From Bog-473 sp963817735 (GTDB taxonomy: Bacteria > Actinomycetota > Acidimicrobiia > Acidimicrobiales > RAAP-2), in the NCBI GenBank assembly GCA_963817735.1, contig CAWFPP010000001.1, forward strand, positions 62,001 through 126,000: 64,000 bases of DNA, given 5' to 3'. Below are positions 36,667-46,177 of the stretch, one piece after another. Every line of letters starts with the position of its first letter. The stretch's first letter is position 1. The translations under genes and the position numbers were made by a program. The notes beneath the pieces were generated by a model. The model had not been told where the DNA came from and did no database searches. It saw nothing but the letters and a program-made list of their open reading frames with translations.

Positions 36667-37484
36667 GCACCGACCTCAATGCGTCCTTCGACCCGCCGCC
36701 CCCGCCCCCGCCGCCGGGCGGCCACGGGTTGCTCCGGGACAAGGTCGTCATCGTGACCGCGGCGGCGGGGACCGGCATCGGGTCGGCCACAGCCCGGCGC
36801 TGCCTGGAAGAGGGCGCGTCGGTCCTGGTCTCGGACGCCCACGCCAGGCGCCTGGCCGAGACCGCCGAGCAGCTGGTGGGCGAGCTCGGTGCGGACGGGC
36901 CGGGCCGTGTGCACGCGCTGGTCTGCGACGTGCGCGACGAGGCGCAGGTGGGCGCGCTCTACGACGGTGCGCTGGCGCGGTTCGGCCGCATCGACGTGGC
37001 GGTACACAACGCCGGGCTCGGGGGGACGGTCCCGCTGGTGGAGATGAGCGACGAGCAGTGGTCCACCGTGCTGGACATCACGCTCACCGGCACGTTCCGC
37101 TGTACCCGCGCCGCGCTGACGCGGATGCTGCCGCAGAAGGCCGGGGTCATCGTCAACAACGCGTCGGTGCTCGGCTGGCGGGCCCAGCCGGGCCAGGCCC
37201 ACTACGCCGCGGCCAAGGCCGGGGTGATGGCCCTGACCCGCTGCGCTGCCGCCGAAGCCGCCCCGGCCGGCGTCCGGGTCAACGCCGTGTCGCCCAGCCT
37301 GGCCGAGCACCCGTTCTTGAACCGGGCCATCCCCGATGAGGACCTCGCCGTGCTGCGCCGCCGCGAGCTCTTCGGCCGCGGCGCCGAGACGTGGGAGGTG
37401 GCCAACGTGATCGTGTTCCTGGCCAGCGACTACTCGTCGTACCTATCCGGAGAGGTGATCTCCGTGAGCAGTCAGCACCCGTGA
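36663..37484 (+). CDS. ipdF: Short-chain dehydrogenase, IpdF-like
   Basis: A 273-residue SDR with the NAD(P) motif TAAAGTGIGSATA, HNAGLGG, a catalytic Ser in NNASVLGW and the YAAAK active site. The stretches DITLTGTFRCTRAAL, QAHYAAAKAGVMALTRC and VANVIVFLASDYSSYLSGE resemble mycobacterial IpdF, which oxidises the 5-hydroxyl of the HIP intermediate. The N-terminus has an eight-proline run not needed for the fold. The GTG start overlaps the fadE30-like stop, and the stop overlaps the fadD3-like start, so the three are translated together. Confidence 0.78.
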   Translation: MSTDLNASFDPPPPPPPPGGHGLLRDKVVIVTAAAGTGIGSATARRCLEEGASVLVSDAHARRLAETAEQLVGELGADGPGRVHALVCDVRDEAQVGALYDGALARFGRIDVAVHNAGLGGTVPLVEMSDEQWSTVLDITLTGTFRCTRAALTRMLPQKAGVIVNNASVLGWRAQPGQAHYAAAKAGVMALTRCAAAEAAPAGVRVNAVSPSLAEHPFLNRAIPDEDLAVLRRRELFGRGAETWEVANVIVFLASDYSSYLSGEVISVSSQHP

Positions 37485-39163
37485 GCGGCGGCATCGGTGG
37501 CGCGCCGGCCGAGCAGGAGGACCCGCGGGCCGACCTCATCTGGGGCACGGTGCCGCGCCTGGTCGAGGACGCTGCGCAGCGGCACGGGGACGCGGAGGCG
37601 TTGGTCGACGGCCCGCTGCGCCTGACCTACGCGCAGTTGGCCCCCGAGGTCGACCGCTACGCCCGCGGCTTCGTGGCCGCCGGCGTGGGCGCCGGGGAGC
37701 GGGCCGCCCTGTGGGCGCCCAACTGCGCCGAATGGATGCTCGCCGCGCTGGGGCTGCTGCGCGCCGGCGCGGTGCTCGTGCCGCTGAACACACGGTTCAA
37801 GGGCGGCGAGGGGGCCTACATCATCCGGGACGCCGGTGCGTCGACGCTCGTGACGGTGCGGGGCTTCCTGGGCGCCGACTACCCCGCCATGCTGGCCGGT
37901 CAGGACCTGGGCGATCTCGCCCGCATCCTCCTGCTGCGCGACGAGGGCCCGGCCGATGCCGCGGCGGTGGCCGCGGTGCCGCTGACCGGCCTGGACGCCT
38001 TTCTTCGCGACGGGGAGCACGTCGACCCGGCCGTGTCGGCGGCACGGTCCGCCGCGGTGCAGCCCGACGACCTGTCGGATCTCATCTTCACGTCGGGCAC
38101 GACGGGTCACCCCAAAGGCGCGGCGGCGACGCACGCGCAGTCGCTGCGCACGTTCGGGACGTGGTCGTCCATCGTCGGCCTCGCCGCGGGCGACCGTTAC
38201 CTCGTGGTCAACCCCTTCTTCCACACCTTCGGGTACAAGGCGGGGATCCTGGCCTGTCTCATGGCCGGCGCCGCCGTCGTGCCCGAGCCGGTCTTCGACC
38301 CCGTCGCGGTCATGGCGCGCATCGGGAGCGAGCGCATCAGCGTGCTCCCGGGGCCGCCCACGCTCTACCAGACGCTGCTGTCGGACCCGCGGCGCGCCGA
38401 CTACGACCTGTCGTCGCTCCGCCTCGGGGTCACCGGTGCGGCCATCGTGCCGGTGGAGCTCGTGCAGGCCATGCGTGACGAGCTCGGCTTCGACACGGTC
38501 CTGACCGCCTACGGCCTCACCGAGTCGTGCGGGACGGTCACCATGTGCCGGCGCAGCGATCCGCCCGACATCGTGGCCGGGACGTCGGGCCGGGCCATTC
38601 CCGGCCTCGAGGTCAGGGCCGTAGCCGGTGGGGCCGAAGTCGCGCCGGGTGAGCCGGGCGAGATCGTCGTGCGGGGCTACACCGTCATGCCCGGCTACTG
38701 GGGCAACGAGGCGGCCACGGCCGAGGCGATCGACGAAGGGGGCTGGCTGCACACCGGCGACATCGGTGTCCTCGACGCCGCGGGCAACGTCACCATCACC
38801 GACCGGGTCAAGGACATGTTCGTGGTCGGGGGCTTCAACGCCTACCCGGCGGAGATCGAAGCCATTCTGCGCGGCCACGACGCGGTGGGCCAGGTGGCCG
38901 TGGTCGGCGTGCCGGACCAGCGCATGGGTGAGGTGGGCTGCGCCTACGTCGTGCCGACGCCGGACGCCGCCGCCGGCGACCCCGTTACGCTGGGACGCTC
39001 CATCCTGAGCTGGTCCCGCGACGCCATGGCCAACTACAAAGTCCCCCGCAGCGTCGTCGTGGTCGACGCGCTGCCGGTGAACGCCAGCGGGAAGGTCCTC
39101 AAACGAGAGCTGCGCCAGCGCCACGCGGAGGGCGCGGACACCGTGATTACCAAAGAGTCCTAG
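37481..39163 (+). CDS. fadD3: Acyl-CoA ligase, FadD3-like
   Basis: A 560-residue ANL-family ligase: P-loop FTSGTTGHPKG, NPFFHTFGYKAGILACL, VLPGPPTLYQTLL, YGLTES and the C-terminal hinge GGFNAYPAEIE with the Lys of NASGKVLKRELR. The FHTFGYKAG and LPGPP segments resemble FadD3, which loads CoA onto HIP and so opens the degradation of the last two sterol rings. It is longer than typical FadD3 by about 50 residues, mostly an extra loop around residues 140-175. GTG start overlapping the ipdF-like stop. Confidence 0.75.
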   Translation: MSGGIGGAPAEQEDPRADLIWGTVPRLVEDAAQRHGDAEALVDGPLRLTYAQLAPEVDRYARGFVAAGVGAGERAALWAPNCAEWMLAALGLLRAGAVLVPLNTRFKGGEGAYIIRDAGASTLVTVRGFLGADYPAMLAGQDLGDLARILLLRDEGPADAAAVAAVPLTGLDAFLRDGEHVDPAVSAARSAAVQPDDLSDLIFTSGTTGHPKGAAATHAQSLRTFGTWSSIVGLAAGDRYLVVNPFFHTFGYKAGILACLMAGAAVVPEPVFDPVAVMARIGSERISVLPGPPTLYQTLLSDPRRADYDLSSLRLGVTGAAIVPVELVQAMRDELGFDTVLTAYGLTESCGTVTMCRRSDPPDIVAGTSGRAIPGLEVRAVAGGAEVAPGEPGEIVVRGYTVMPGYWGNEAATAEAIDEGGWLHTGDIGVLDAAGNVTITDRVKDMFVVGGFNAYPAEIEAILRGHDAVGQVAVVGVPDQRMGEVGCAYVVPTPDAAAGDPVTLGRSILSWSRDAMANYKVPRSVVVVDALPVNASGKVLKRELRQRHAEGADTVITKES

Positions 39164-39182
39164 GAAACGAGAGGAGCACAGT

Positions 39183-40292
39183 ATGCGAGGCATCGTCTAC
39201 ACCGGGGAGGGCGTCGAGGTCACCGACGAGCTCGACGTGCGCGGTCCCGGGCCCACCGAGGTGCAGGTGCGCATGCAGGCGGCCGGGGTGTGCCATTCCG
39301 ACCTCTCGGTGATCGACGGGACCATCCCGTTCCCGGCGCCGGCCGTGCTCGGCCACGAAGGCGCCGGGATCGTGGAGGCCGTCGGTGATGCCGTGCGGTC
39401 GGTGAAGCCGGGCGATCACGTGGTGATCGCCACCCTGGCCAGCTGCGGCGCCTGCCGAGCCTGCGGGACGGGCCACCCGACCTGGTGTAAGAGCTCGCTC
39501 GGGAATATCTCGACGCCGTTCACCTTCAAGGGTCAGCCGGCGTCCAACTTCGCGGCGGCGTCTGTCTTTTCGGAGGTCACGATCGTCAGCGAGGTCCAGG
39601 CCGTGCGTATTCCCAAGGACGTCCCCCTGTCGTCGGCCTGCCTCATCGGCTGCGGCGTCCTGACGGGCGTCGGTGCCGTCTTGAACCGAGCCAAGGTCAA
39701 GCCCGGTGACACGGCCGCCGTGTTCGGTGTCGGGGGCGTGGGACTCAACGTCATTCAAGGGCTGCGCATCGCAGGCGCGACCAGGATCGTGGCGGTCGAC
39801 ACCGTGGCCGGCAAGGAGAAGCTCGGCAGGCAATTCGGCGCCACGCACTTCGTCGACGCCGGCAAGGGTGACGCGGCCGCGGCCGTGCGCGAGCTGGTGC
39901 CGGCGGACCGGGAGTCGGCCGCAGGCGCCCTCTTCCCGCTCGGCGGCGTGACGTGGGCCTTCGACTGCGTCGGCCATCCAGCCGTCCTCCGCAGTGCCCT
40001 CGACTGTCTCGACTGGGCCGGCAATGCGGTCGCCATCGGCATCCCGCCCCGGGGCACAGAGGTGGCGGTGGACGTCAACGCGCTGGCCTACGTCGACCGC
40101 GGGTTGCTGGGGTGCCGCTACGGCTCGGCCCGGCCGCACCACGACATCCCCCTCATGATCGACTTCTACAAGTCGGGTTTGCTCATGCTCGACGAGCTCG
40201 TCTCCCTGACCCGCCCACTCGATCGCTTCGGCGAGGTCGTCGACGAGATGCATGCCGGCCGCGTGGCGCGTGGCGTGCTCACCTTCGACTAG
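39183..40292 (+). CDS. Zinc-dependent alcohol dehydrogenase
   Basis: A 369-residue medium-chain dehydrogenase. Catalytic zinc ligands are in GVCHSD and LGHEGAG; the structural zinc lobe is CGACRACGTGHPTWC; the NAD site is FGVGGVGLNVIQG. The pattern matches class III-like or mycothiol-associated ADHs of actinobacteria, but the substrate is unclear. The ATG follows AGAGGAG at a good distance, 19 bases after the fadD3-like gene, so it may be the fourth gene of that operon. Confidence 0.9.
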   Translation: MRGIVYTGEGVEVTDELDVRGPGPTEVQVRMQAAGVCHSDLSVIDGTIPFPAPAVLGHEGAGIVEAVGDAVRSVKPGDHVVIATLASCGACRACGTGHPTWCKSSLGNISTPFTFKGQPASNFAAASVFSEVTIVSEVQAVRIPKDVPLSSACLIGCGVLTGVGAVLNRAKVKPGDTAAVFGVGGVGLNVIQGLRIAGATRIVAVDTVAGKEKLGRQFGATHFVDAGKGDAAAAVRELVPADRESAAGALFPLGGVTWAFDCVGHPAVLRSALDCLDWAGNAVAIGIPPRGTEVAVDVNALAYVDRGLLGCRYGSARPHHDIPLMIDFYKSGLLMLDELVSLTRPLDRFGEVVDEMHAGRVARGVLTFD

Positions 40293-40318
40293 AAACGAGC
40301 CATGCCGACAGGAGCCCG

Positions 40319-41066
40319 ATGGTGAAGGGCGTCATCCTTGCCGGGGGGACGGGGTCGCGCCTGTACCCCCTCACCCGGATCACCAACAAGCATCTCCTCC
40401 CGATCTACGACCGCCCGATGATCGCGTGGTCGATCGAGGCGGTGGTGTCGAGCGGCATTGACGAGATCATGCTCGTGACCGGGGGGACCCACGCCGGCGA
40501 GTTCCTCCGGCTGCTCGGCAATGGGCGCGAGTACGGCATCAACCAGCTGTCCTACGCCTATCAGGAGAAGGCGGGCGGCATCGCCGAGGCGTTGGGGCTG
40601 GCGGCCCATTTCGCCGAGGGCGGGCCGGTGCTCGTCATGCTGGCCGACAACATCGTCGAGCGGTCCATCCGGCCGATGGTCGACGCGTTCCGTGCCGACC
40701 CGGTCGGCGCGCGGCATCCTGCTGTCCAAGGTGGAGGAGCCGGAACACCTGCGCCACCTCGGCGTGCCCGTCTTCGGAGCCGACGGCCGGGTGACGCACA
40801 TCGACGAAAAGCCCGAGCATCCGGCCTCGGACTACTGCGTGACCGGGATCTACTGCTACGAAGCCGGCGTCTTCGACATCATCGGCGATCTTGTTCCTTC
40901 CGGTCGCGGCGAGCTCGAGATCACCGATGTCAACAACCACTTCGTCGGCCAGGGTCAGATGGCCCATGACGTGCAGGAGGGTTTCTGGGGTGACGCCGGG
41001 GAGTCGATCGAGGCGTACTACGCCGTGAACGACTTCGTGCGCCAGAACGGTGCCAACGCGACGTGA
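40319..41066 (+). CDS. Sugar-phosphate nucleotidyltransferase, RmlA-like, frameshifted
   Basis: Two frames together encode one nucleotidyltransferase of about 248 residues. The first gives the N-terminal signature GVILAGGTGSRLYPLT, the substrate loop NKHLLPIYDRPMI and VLMLADNIVERSIRPM. The second gives ILLSKVEEPEHLRHLG, DEKPEHPASDYCVTGIY and EITDVNNHF. Removing one G near 40713-40714 joins them as VGARILLSKV. The short length, lacking the C-terminal part of RmlA, fits the small glucose-1-phosphate thymidylyltransferase-like group. It follows the ADH after 26 bases and faces dxs. Confidence 0.72.
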
Positions 41067-41096
41067 CGCGACCTGACGCCGCCTGACGGTCGCGGC

Positions 41097-43100
41097 TCAG
41101 TCGGGACGGGGCACGACGGGAACGCCGAGGCTGACCCGGCGGACGCACGCGGCGATGCCGGCGCCGTCGAGACCAAGGCCGGCGAGGATGTCGTCCGCCT
41201 TGCCCTGGGCGAGGAACTGGCGCGGCACGCCGAGGACCCGGGTCGCCGGCGCCGGCAGGCCGGCGGGCTCCGTCTGGGCCGCCATGGCGTCGAGCAGGAA
41301 GGCCCCGGCTCCTCCGTGGCGGACGCCGTCCTCCGCCGTCACCACCAGGCGATGGCGCGCCGCGTCCTGGAGCATGGCGCTGTCGGGGGGCGAGATCACA
41401 CGCGCGTCCCACACGGTGGCGTCGATCCCCTCCTCCGCCAGCTCGTCGGCGGCGCTCAGGCACGCGCCCACCGTCTTGCCCACCCCGAGCAGGCACACCG
41501 ACCCGTCGCCGGCGCGTAGCTGGCGCGCCTGGAGGCCGGTCCCCACGTCGTCGCGGTCCACATGCCGCGGCGCCGTCTTGGGCACGCGGATGGTGGAAGG
41601 TCCCGGCAGCTCGAGTGCGGTGCGCAACATGGGCTCGACCTCCTCGGCCGAGGACGGCGCGAAGACCGTCATGCCGGGGATGGAGAGCGCCAGAGCCAGG
41701 TCGAGAATGCCGTGGTGGCTCGGCCCGTCGTCACCGGTGATGCCGGCCCGGTCGAGCACGAACACCACCGGGCATCCGTGGAGGCCCACGTCGAGGTTGG
41801 CCTGGTCGAAGGACCGTGACCAGAAGGTCGAGTACACCGCCACGACGGGCCGCAGCCCGGCCATGGCCATGCCGGCGGCCGACGTGGCCCCATGCTGCTC
41901 GGCAATGCCGACGTCGAAGAAGCGGTCGGGGAAGCGGGTCTGGAAGGCCAGGAGTCCCGTCGGGCCGGGCATGGCCGCGGTGAGCGCCACGACGCGCGGG
42001 TCCTCCTCCGCCAGGCCCAGCAATGCTCGGGTGAAAGCCTCGGTGTAGGTGCCGGCGCGTTCGGGAGACTCGTCGTTCGCGCACTCGGACGTCGAGCCCG
42101 GCGAGGAGATGCCGCCGCCGTCCGAACTGGCGTAGCCGCCGACCGCCCGGCCGGCCGAGTTGCCCACGGTGTTCTCGAGCGTGACCGGCTTGGTGGCCTT
42201 CACGTCGTGCAGGCGCTGGATGTCGTCCTCTTCGGCGGGGGCGTAGCCGCGGCCCTTCTGCGTGAGAACGTGCACCACGATCGGCCCGTCCCAGTCGGCG
42301 GCATGGGCGAAGGCCTGTTCCATGTGCTCGATGTCGTGGCCGTCGATCGGCCCGGCGTAGCGCACACCCAGCGCTTCGAAGAAGGTGTGTGGCGCCACCA
42401 TGTCGCGCAGGGCGCTGGTGACCGAGTGCACGCCCGAGTAGGCCAGCTCGCCCAGAGCGGGCAACTCGCGCAGACGCAGGCGCAGGCGCTCCCTGGCCGC
42501 GGTGTAGGTGGGATTGAGCCGCAGGGCCGTCAGGCTCTGGGACAGCTGCGATACGGTCGGCGCATAGGACCGCCCGTTGTCGTTGAGCACGATGACGACA
42601 CGTCGCCGTGAATGGCCCAGATTGTTCAGGGCCTCGTAGGCCATGCCCCCAGTGAGGGCACCGTCACCGACGACCGCCACCACTTTGCGCTCGCCGTCGA
42701 TGCCCCGCAGTGCGAATCCGCTGGCGATCCCGTGGGCGTAGGAGAGCGCGGTGGACGCGTGGCTGTTCTCTATCCAGTCGTGCTCGGACTCGGCCCGGTT
42801 GGGGTAGCCCGACATCCCGCCCGCCTGCTTCAGGGTCTTGAAGCCGTAGCGCCGGCCGGTCAGCAGCTTGTGCACGTAGGCCTGGTGGCCGGTGTCCCAG
42901 AGGATGACGTCACGGGGCGAGTCGAAGACCCGGTGGAGGGCCAGCGTCAGCTCGACGGCGCCGAGGTTGGAGCCGAGATGCCCCCCGGTCGTCGTCACCG
43001 TGTCGACGATGAACGTCCTGATCTCCTCGCACAATTGTGCGAGTTGCTCTTCGTTCAGGCCCTTCAGATCGGCGGGCGTCTCGATGCTTGGCAGGATCAT
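41097..43100 (-). CDS. dxs: 1-deoxy-D-xylulose-5-phosphate synthase
   Basis: A 667-residue thiamine-diphosphate enzyme that condenses pyruvate and glyceraldehyde-3-phosphate, the entry step of the non-mevalonate isoprenoid pathway. Visible are GGHLGSNLGAVELT, the ThDP motif VVGDGALTGGMAYEALNN, the transketolase-like DRAGITGDDGPSHHG and the C-terminal VTAEDGVRHGGAGAFL. A low-complexity insert of about 35 residues (Gly/Ser-rich) lies between the first and second domains. The ATG overlaps the stop of the MFS gene upstream by four bases, so translation is coupled to it. Confidence 0.95.
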   Translation of the reverse strand: MILPSIETPADLKGLNEEQLAQLCEEIRTFIVDTVTTTGGHLGSNLGAVELTLALHRVFDSPRDVILWDTGHQAYVHKLLTGRRYGFKTLKQAGGMSGYPNRAESEHDWIENSHASTALSYAHGIASGFALRGIDGERKVVAVVGDGALTGGMAYEALNNLGHSRRRVVIVLNDNGRSYAPTVSQLSQSLTALRLNPTYTAARERLRLRLRELPALGELAYSGVHSVTSALRDMVAPHTFFEALGVRYAGPIDGHDIEHMEQAFAHAADWDGPIVVHVLTQKGRGYAPAEEDDIQRLHDVKATKPVTLENTVGNSAGRAVGGYASSDGGGISSPGSTSECANDESPERAGTYTEAFTRALLGLAEEDPRVVALTAAMPGPTGLLAFQTRFPDRFFDVGIAEQHGATSAAGMAMAGLRPVVAVYSTFWSRSFDQANLDVGLHGCPVVFVLDRAGITGDDGPSHHGILDLALALSIPGMTVFAPSSAEEVEPMLRTALELPGPSTIRVPKTAPRHVDRDDVGTGLQARQLRAGDGSVCLLGVGKTVGACLSAADELAEEGIDATVWDARVISPPDSAMLQDAARHRLVVTAEDGVRHGGAGAFLLDAMAAQTEPAGLPAPATRVLGVPRQFLAQGKADDILAGLGLDGAGIAACVRRVSLGVPVVPRPD

Positions 43101-44264
43101 GGCGATGGCGGCCAGGCTACCCGCTGGTTCGCCGCGCCTTCCTTACGCTTGGTGCCGAGCGCGCTGCACACGGCGACGCCGAAGGAGGCGAGGGCCAGCA
43201 CCTGGAGTCCACGTGCGGCCCCCAGGTTCTGCGAGACCCACCCGACGATGGGGGCGCCGGCGACCCAGCCGACGTACCCGGCGGCGGTGAAGGCGCCCAC
43301 CGCGCTCACCACCTGGGTGGCCATCCGGCTGACCGTGCTCATGACGAGTGGCCAGAACAGGGAGGCGCCACCGGCACCCAGAGCCAGGCCGAGCGCGGCG
43401 ACGCCCGACACGGACGTGAGCGATTCGAGCAGAATGCCGGCGCCCGCCACACAGCCGCCGGTGATGAGGGCCCGCGCGCGTGGAGAGCCGCCCGAGGAGG
43501 TGGCCGCCGGCGCCGCGTGTGGTCGCGGCCACCAGCTGGCCCACGACGTAGGCCCCGGCCCCGAGCAGCACGCCCGTGGCGAGGTGGTTGCGCAGGTAGA
43601 GCACGCCCCAGGTGTCGACGCCGCCTTCGGTGATCTCCGCCAGTGCGAACACGGCCAGGAGCAGGAGCAGTCCGTCGCGTCGCAGCCGGCGCAGCGGGTG
43701 CCGGGAGGAGCGCTGCGACCCGGCGGAGTCGGCTTGGACCAGGGCCGTGCCCGGATCGGTGACGAGGGCCCAGACACCCACGCCCAACGCCACGACCGCG
43801 ATCCCCGGCCAGACCCAGCGCCAGGAGACGCCGGCGTGGATGATCAGCGCGGCGATAGCGGCCCCGGTCAGCGCGCCGGTGTTGAACAGGGCGTGCAGGC
43901 GCACCAGCGTCTTGGGACTGCTCATCAGCCGATGGGACGCCTCGGCGTTCATGGCCGTGTCGATGGAGCCGCCCGCCACTTCCGCCAGGACGAGCACGAT
44001 GCCGAACGACCACTTGTCGTGGGTCAGAGCCAGCACGCAGAGGAGGACGGACCAGGCCATCAACGCGATCCACAGGAGCCGGCGCGCGCCGACCCGGTCG
44101 CAGAAGTGCGCCATGACCGCGCTGGAGGCTCCGGCCACCGCGATGGCCACTGCCAGGAGGACACCGAGCTGCGCGTCGTTGAGCGAGAAGGTGTGCTGGA
44201 TGTTGAACAGCATCACGGCCCAGCTGCCCCAGAAGAGGCCGAAAGTGAAGAACGACGCCACCAC
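43097..44264 (-). CDS. Major facilitator superfamily transporter, frameshifted
   Basis: Two minus-strand frames together encode one MFS protein of about 390 residues and 12 helices. The first runs from FFTFGLFWGSWAVMLFNIQ through VVGQLVAATTRGAGGHLLG. The second continues ALITGGCVAGAGILLESL to the end. Removing one base from the GGGCCC at 43468-43473 joins them. The fold resembles fucose-permease/YbjJ-like MFS proteins (NAEASHRLM motif). Substrate unknown. The GTG at 44264 is the first standard start; the coding pattern seems to extend upstream to about 44321, where only a CTG is available. The stop overlaps the dxs start (ATGA). Confidence 0.65.
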
Positions 44265-44317
44265 GGGCCCGGCGCCCGCCAGCAGGGCGCGCCCGTCGGT
44301 CGCGAGCGGGGTCGCGC

Positions 44318-44761
44318 TCAGGGCGGGCCTGCGGCGCCCGCCCTGGCGAGAAAAGTGGACCGGTCGACGACGACCCGGGTGACGCGACCCGCACCGACGA
44401 GGCCGCCCCCGTCGCCTTCGAGCCGGGCCGCGGACACGGTGAAGACCAGCCGCCGCCCCTCGACTTTGACCAACGTGGCCTCGGCCAGGACTACGGACCC
44501 CATGGCCACGGGAGCCAGGTGGTCGAATTGGACCCGGGTGGCCACGCTCGACTGCAGCTCGTTGAGATGCCCGTCGGTGGCCCGGCACGTGGCCTCCTCG
44601 CACAGGGCGATGAGGCGGGGGGTCGCGAGCACCGGGACGTCGCCGGAACGAAAGTGCTCGGCGGTGTCCTCGGCGGCGACGCTCAGCTCGAGTTGGGCGC
44701 TCAGCCCGGCGTGTGGCCCGTGACCCGCTGCGGTGGGCGGCTGGGATGGATCGGCAGGCAC
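44318..44761 (-). CDS. Hotdog-fold thioesterase, FlK-like
   Basis: A 147-residue hotdog protein with the FlK-type pattern: VPVLATPRLIALCEEATCRA (catalytic Glu region), then SSVATRVQFDHLAPVAMGSVV (His) and a final strand VGAGRVTRVVVDRSTFL. These enzymes hydrolyse short acyl-CoA esters. The GTG start has a -10-like TATCGT seven bases upstream on the same strand and no ribosome site, so it appears leaderless. Divergent from tldD across 18 bases. Confidence 0.75.
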   Translation of the reverse strand: MPADPSQPPTAAGHGPHAGLSAQLELSVAAEDTAEHFRSGDVPVLATPRLIALCEEATCRATDGHLNELQSSVATRVQFDHLAPVAMGSVVLAEATLVKVEGRRLVFTVSAARLEGDGGGLVGAGRVTRVVVDRSTFLARAGAAGPP

Positions 44762-44767
44762 GACGAT

Positions 44768-44774
44768 TACGATA
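44768..44774. promoter_or_regulatory. Overlapping divergent -10 boxes of thioesterase and tldD
   Basis: TACGATA reads as TACGAT on the plus strand (six bases before the tldD GTG) and TATCGT on the minus strand (seven bases before the thioesterase GTG). The whole intergenic region is 18 bases and holds no ribosome binding site for either gene. Confidence 0.5.
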
Positions 44775-44779
44775 CCGCC

Positions 44780-46177
44780 GTGACCGACACCGCCCTCATT
44801 GACCCTGACGTGCTCGAACGCGTCCTGTCCGCTGCCTTGGTCGGCGGCGGCGACATGGCGGAGGTCTTCGCCGAGGACGCTGTCACGACGGGCGCCCTGC
44901 TGGACGACCGCCGCGTCGAAGAGCTCTCCTCCGGCCGGTCTCGCGGCGCCGGGATCCGGGTCGTCGAGGGCGAGACGACCGGTTTCGCCCACACCGCCGA
45001 CCTGAGCGAGGCAGGGCTGCTGGCCGCGGCCAGGGCGGCTGCGGCCGTCGCCCGGCAGGGCGGGGACGCTGTGCGCACCGTCGCCCTCGGCCCGCTCACC
45101 TCGCATGGACGGGGAGACCGCACGCCGCCGGATTCGGTCGAAAAGGCGCGCAAGCTCGAGTTGCTCACCCGGGCCGACGAGGCCGCCCGCGCCGCCGGCG
45201 ACGCCATCACGCAGGTCCAGGTCGGTTGCGGCGACAGCCGGCGGCGCATCCTGATCGCCAACTCCGACGGGTTGCTGGCCCAGGACGAGCAGATCCGCAC
45301 GCGCTTCAACGTCTCGTGCGTGGCCAACGGCGACACCGGCATGCAGACCGGCTTTGAGTCGCTGGCCCGCACCGAGGGGTACGAGCTCTTCGAACGGCAC
45401 CGGGTGGAGGACATCGCTGCGGTGGCGGCGGCGAGGGCGCTGGCCAAGTTGTCCGCCCGCCCTGCCCCGTCGGGGGAGGTGCCGATCGTGCTGGCCGGCG
45501 GGAGCGGCGGCATCCTCTTTCACGAGGCGTGCGGCCACGGGCTCGAGGCTGACCACATCGTCAAGGACTCGTCAGTCTACACCGGCCAGGTCGGGCAATT
45601 GGTGGCCAGCCCGCTCGTGACGTTGGTCGACGACGGAACGGTGCTGGGGGAGTGGGGCAACTTCGCGGTCGACGACGAGGGGTGCCTGCCGGCGCGCAAC
45701 GTCCTCATCGAGAACGGGATCCTCACGGACTACATGTGGGACTGGCTGCGGGCACGCAAGGAGGGCCGGGTGTCCTCGGGCAACGGCCGCCGCCAGAGCT
45801 ACCAGCATCTCCCGATGGTGCGGATGACCAACACGTACCTTCTCGCGGGCACCGAGGACCCCGAGGAGATCGTCGCCCAGACGCCGTCGGGCGTCTACGT
45901 CAAGAAGCTCGGCGGGGGGCAGGTCAATACGGCCACGGGCGACTTCGTGTTCGGGACCACCGAGGCCTACCTCATTGAGGGCGGTCGCATCACCGAGCCG
46001 CTGCGCGACGCCAACCTCATCGGCAACGGGCCCGAGGTGCTGCGACGCATCGACGCGGTGGCCACCGACTTCGACATGACGCCGGGAACCTGCGGCAAGG
46101 CCGGGCAGAGCGTGCCGGTGGGCTGCGGCCAGGCGACATTGCGCATCACCGGCGTCACTCTCGGGGGGACGGCATGA
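44780..46177 (+). CDS. tldD: Metalloprotease TldD
   Basis: A 465-residue TldD with the zinc motif HEACGH (His248, Glu249, His253) in SGGILFHEACGHGLEADH and the conserved C-terminal GGGQVNTATGDFVFG and GTCGKAGQSVPVGCGQ. TldD pairs with TldE to form a dimeric protease that trims unfolded or modified peptides. The GTG start overlaps a leaderless-type -10. The stop overlaps tldE by four bases (ATGA). Confidence 0.93.
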   Translation: MTDTALIDPDVLERVLSAALVGGGDMAEVFAEDAVTTGALLDDRRVEELSSGRSRGAGIRVVEGETTGFAHTADLSEAGLLAAARAAAAVARQGGDAVRTVALGPLTSHGRGDRTPPDSVEKARKLELLTRADEAARAAGDAITQVQVGCGDSRRRILIANSDGLLAQDEQIRTRFNVSCVANGDTGMQTGFESLARTEGYELFERHRVEDIAAVAAARALAKLSARPAPSGEVPIVLAGGSGGILFHEACGHGLEADHIVKDSSVYTGQVGQLVASPLVTLVDDGTVLGEWGNFAVDDEGCLPARNVLIENGILTDYMWDWLRARKEGRVSSGNGRRQSYQHLPMVRMTNTYLLAGTEDPEEIVAQTPSGVYVKKLGGGQVNTATGDFVFGTTEAYLIEGGRITEPLRDANLIGNGPEVLRRIDAVATDFDMTPGTCGKAGQSVPVGCGQATLRITGVTLGGTA

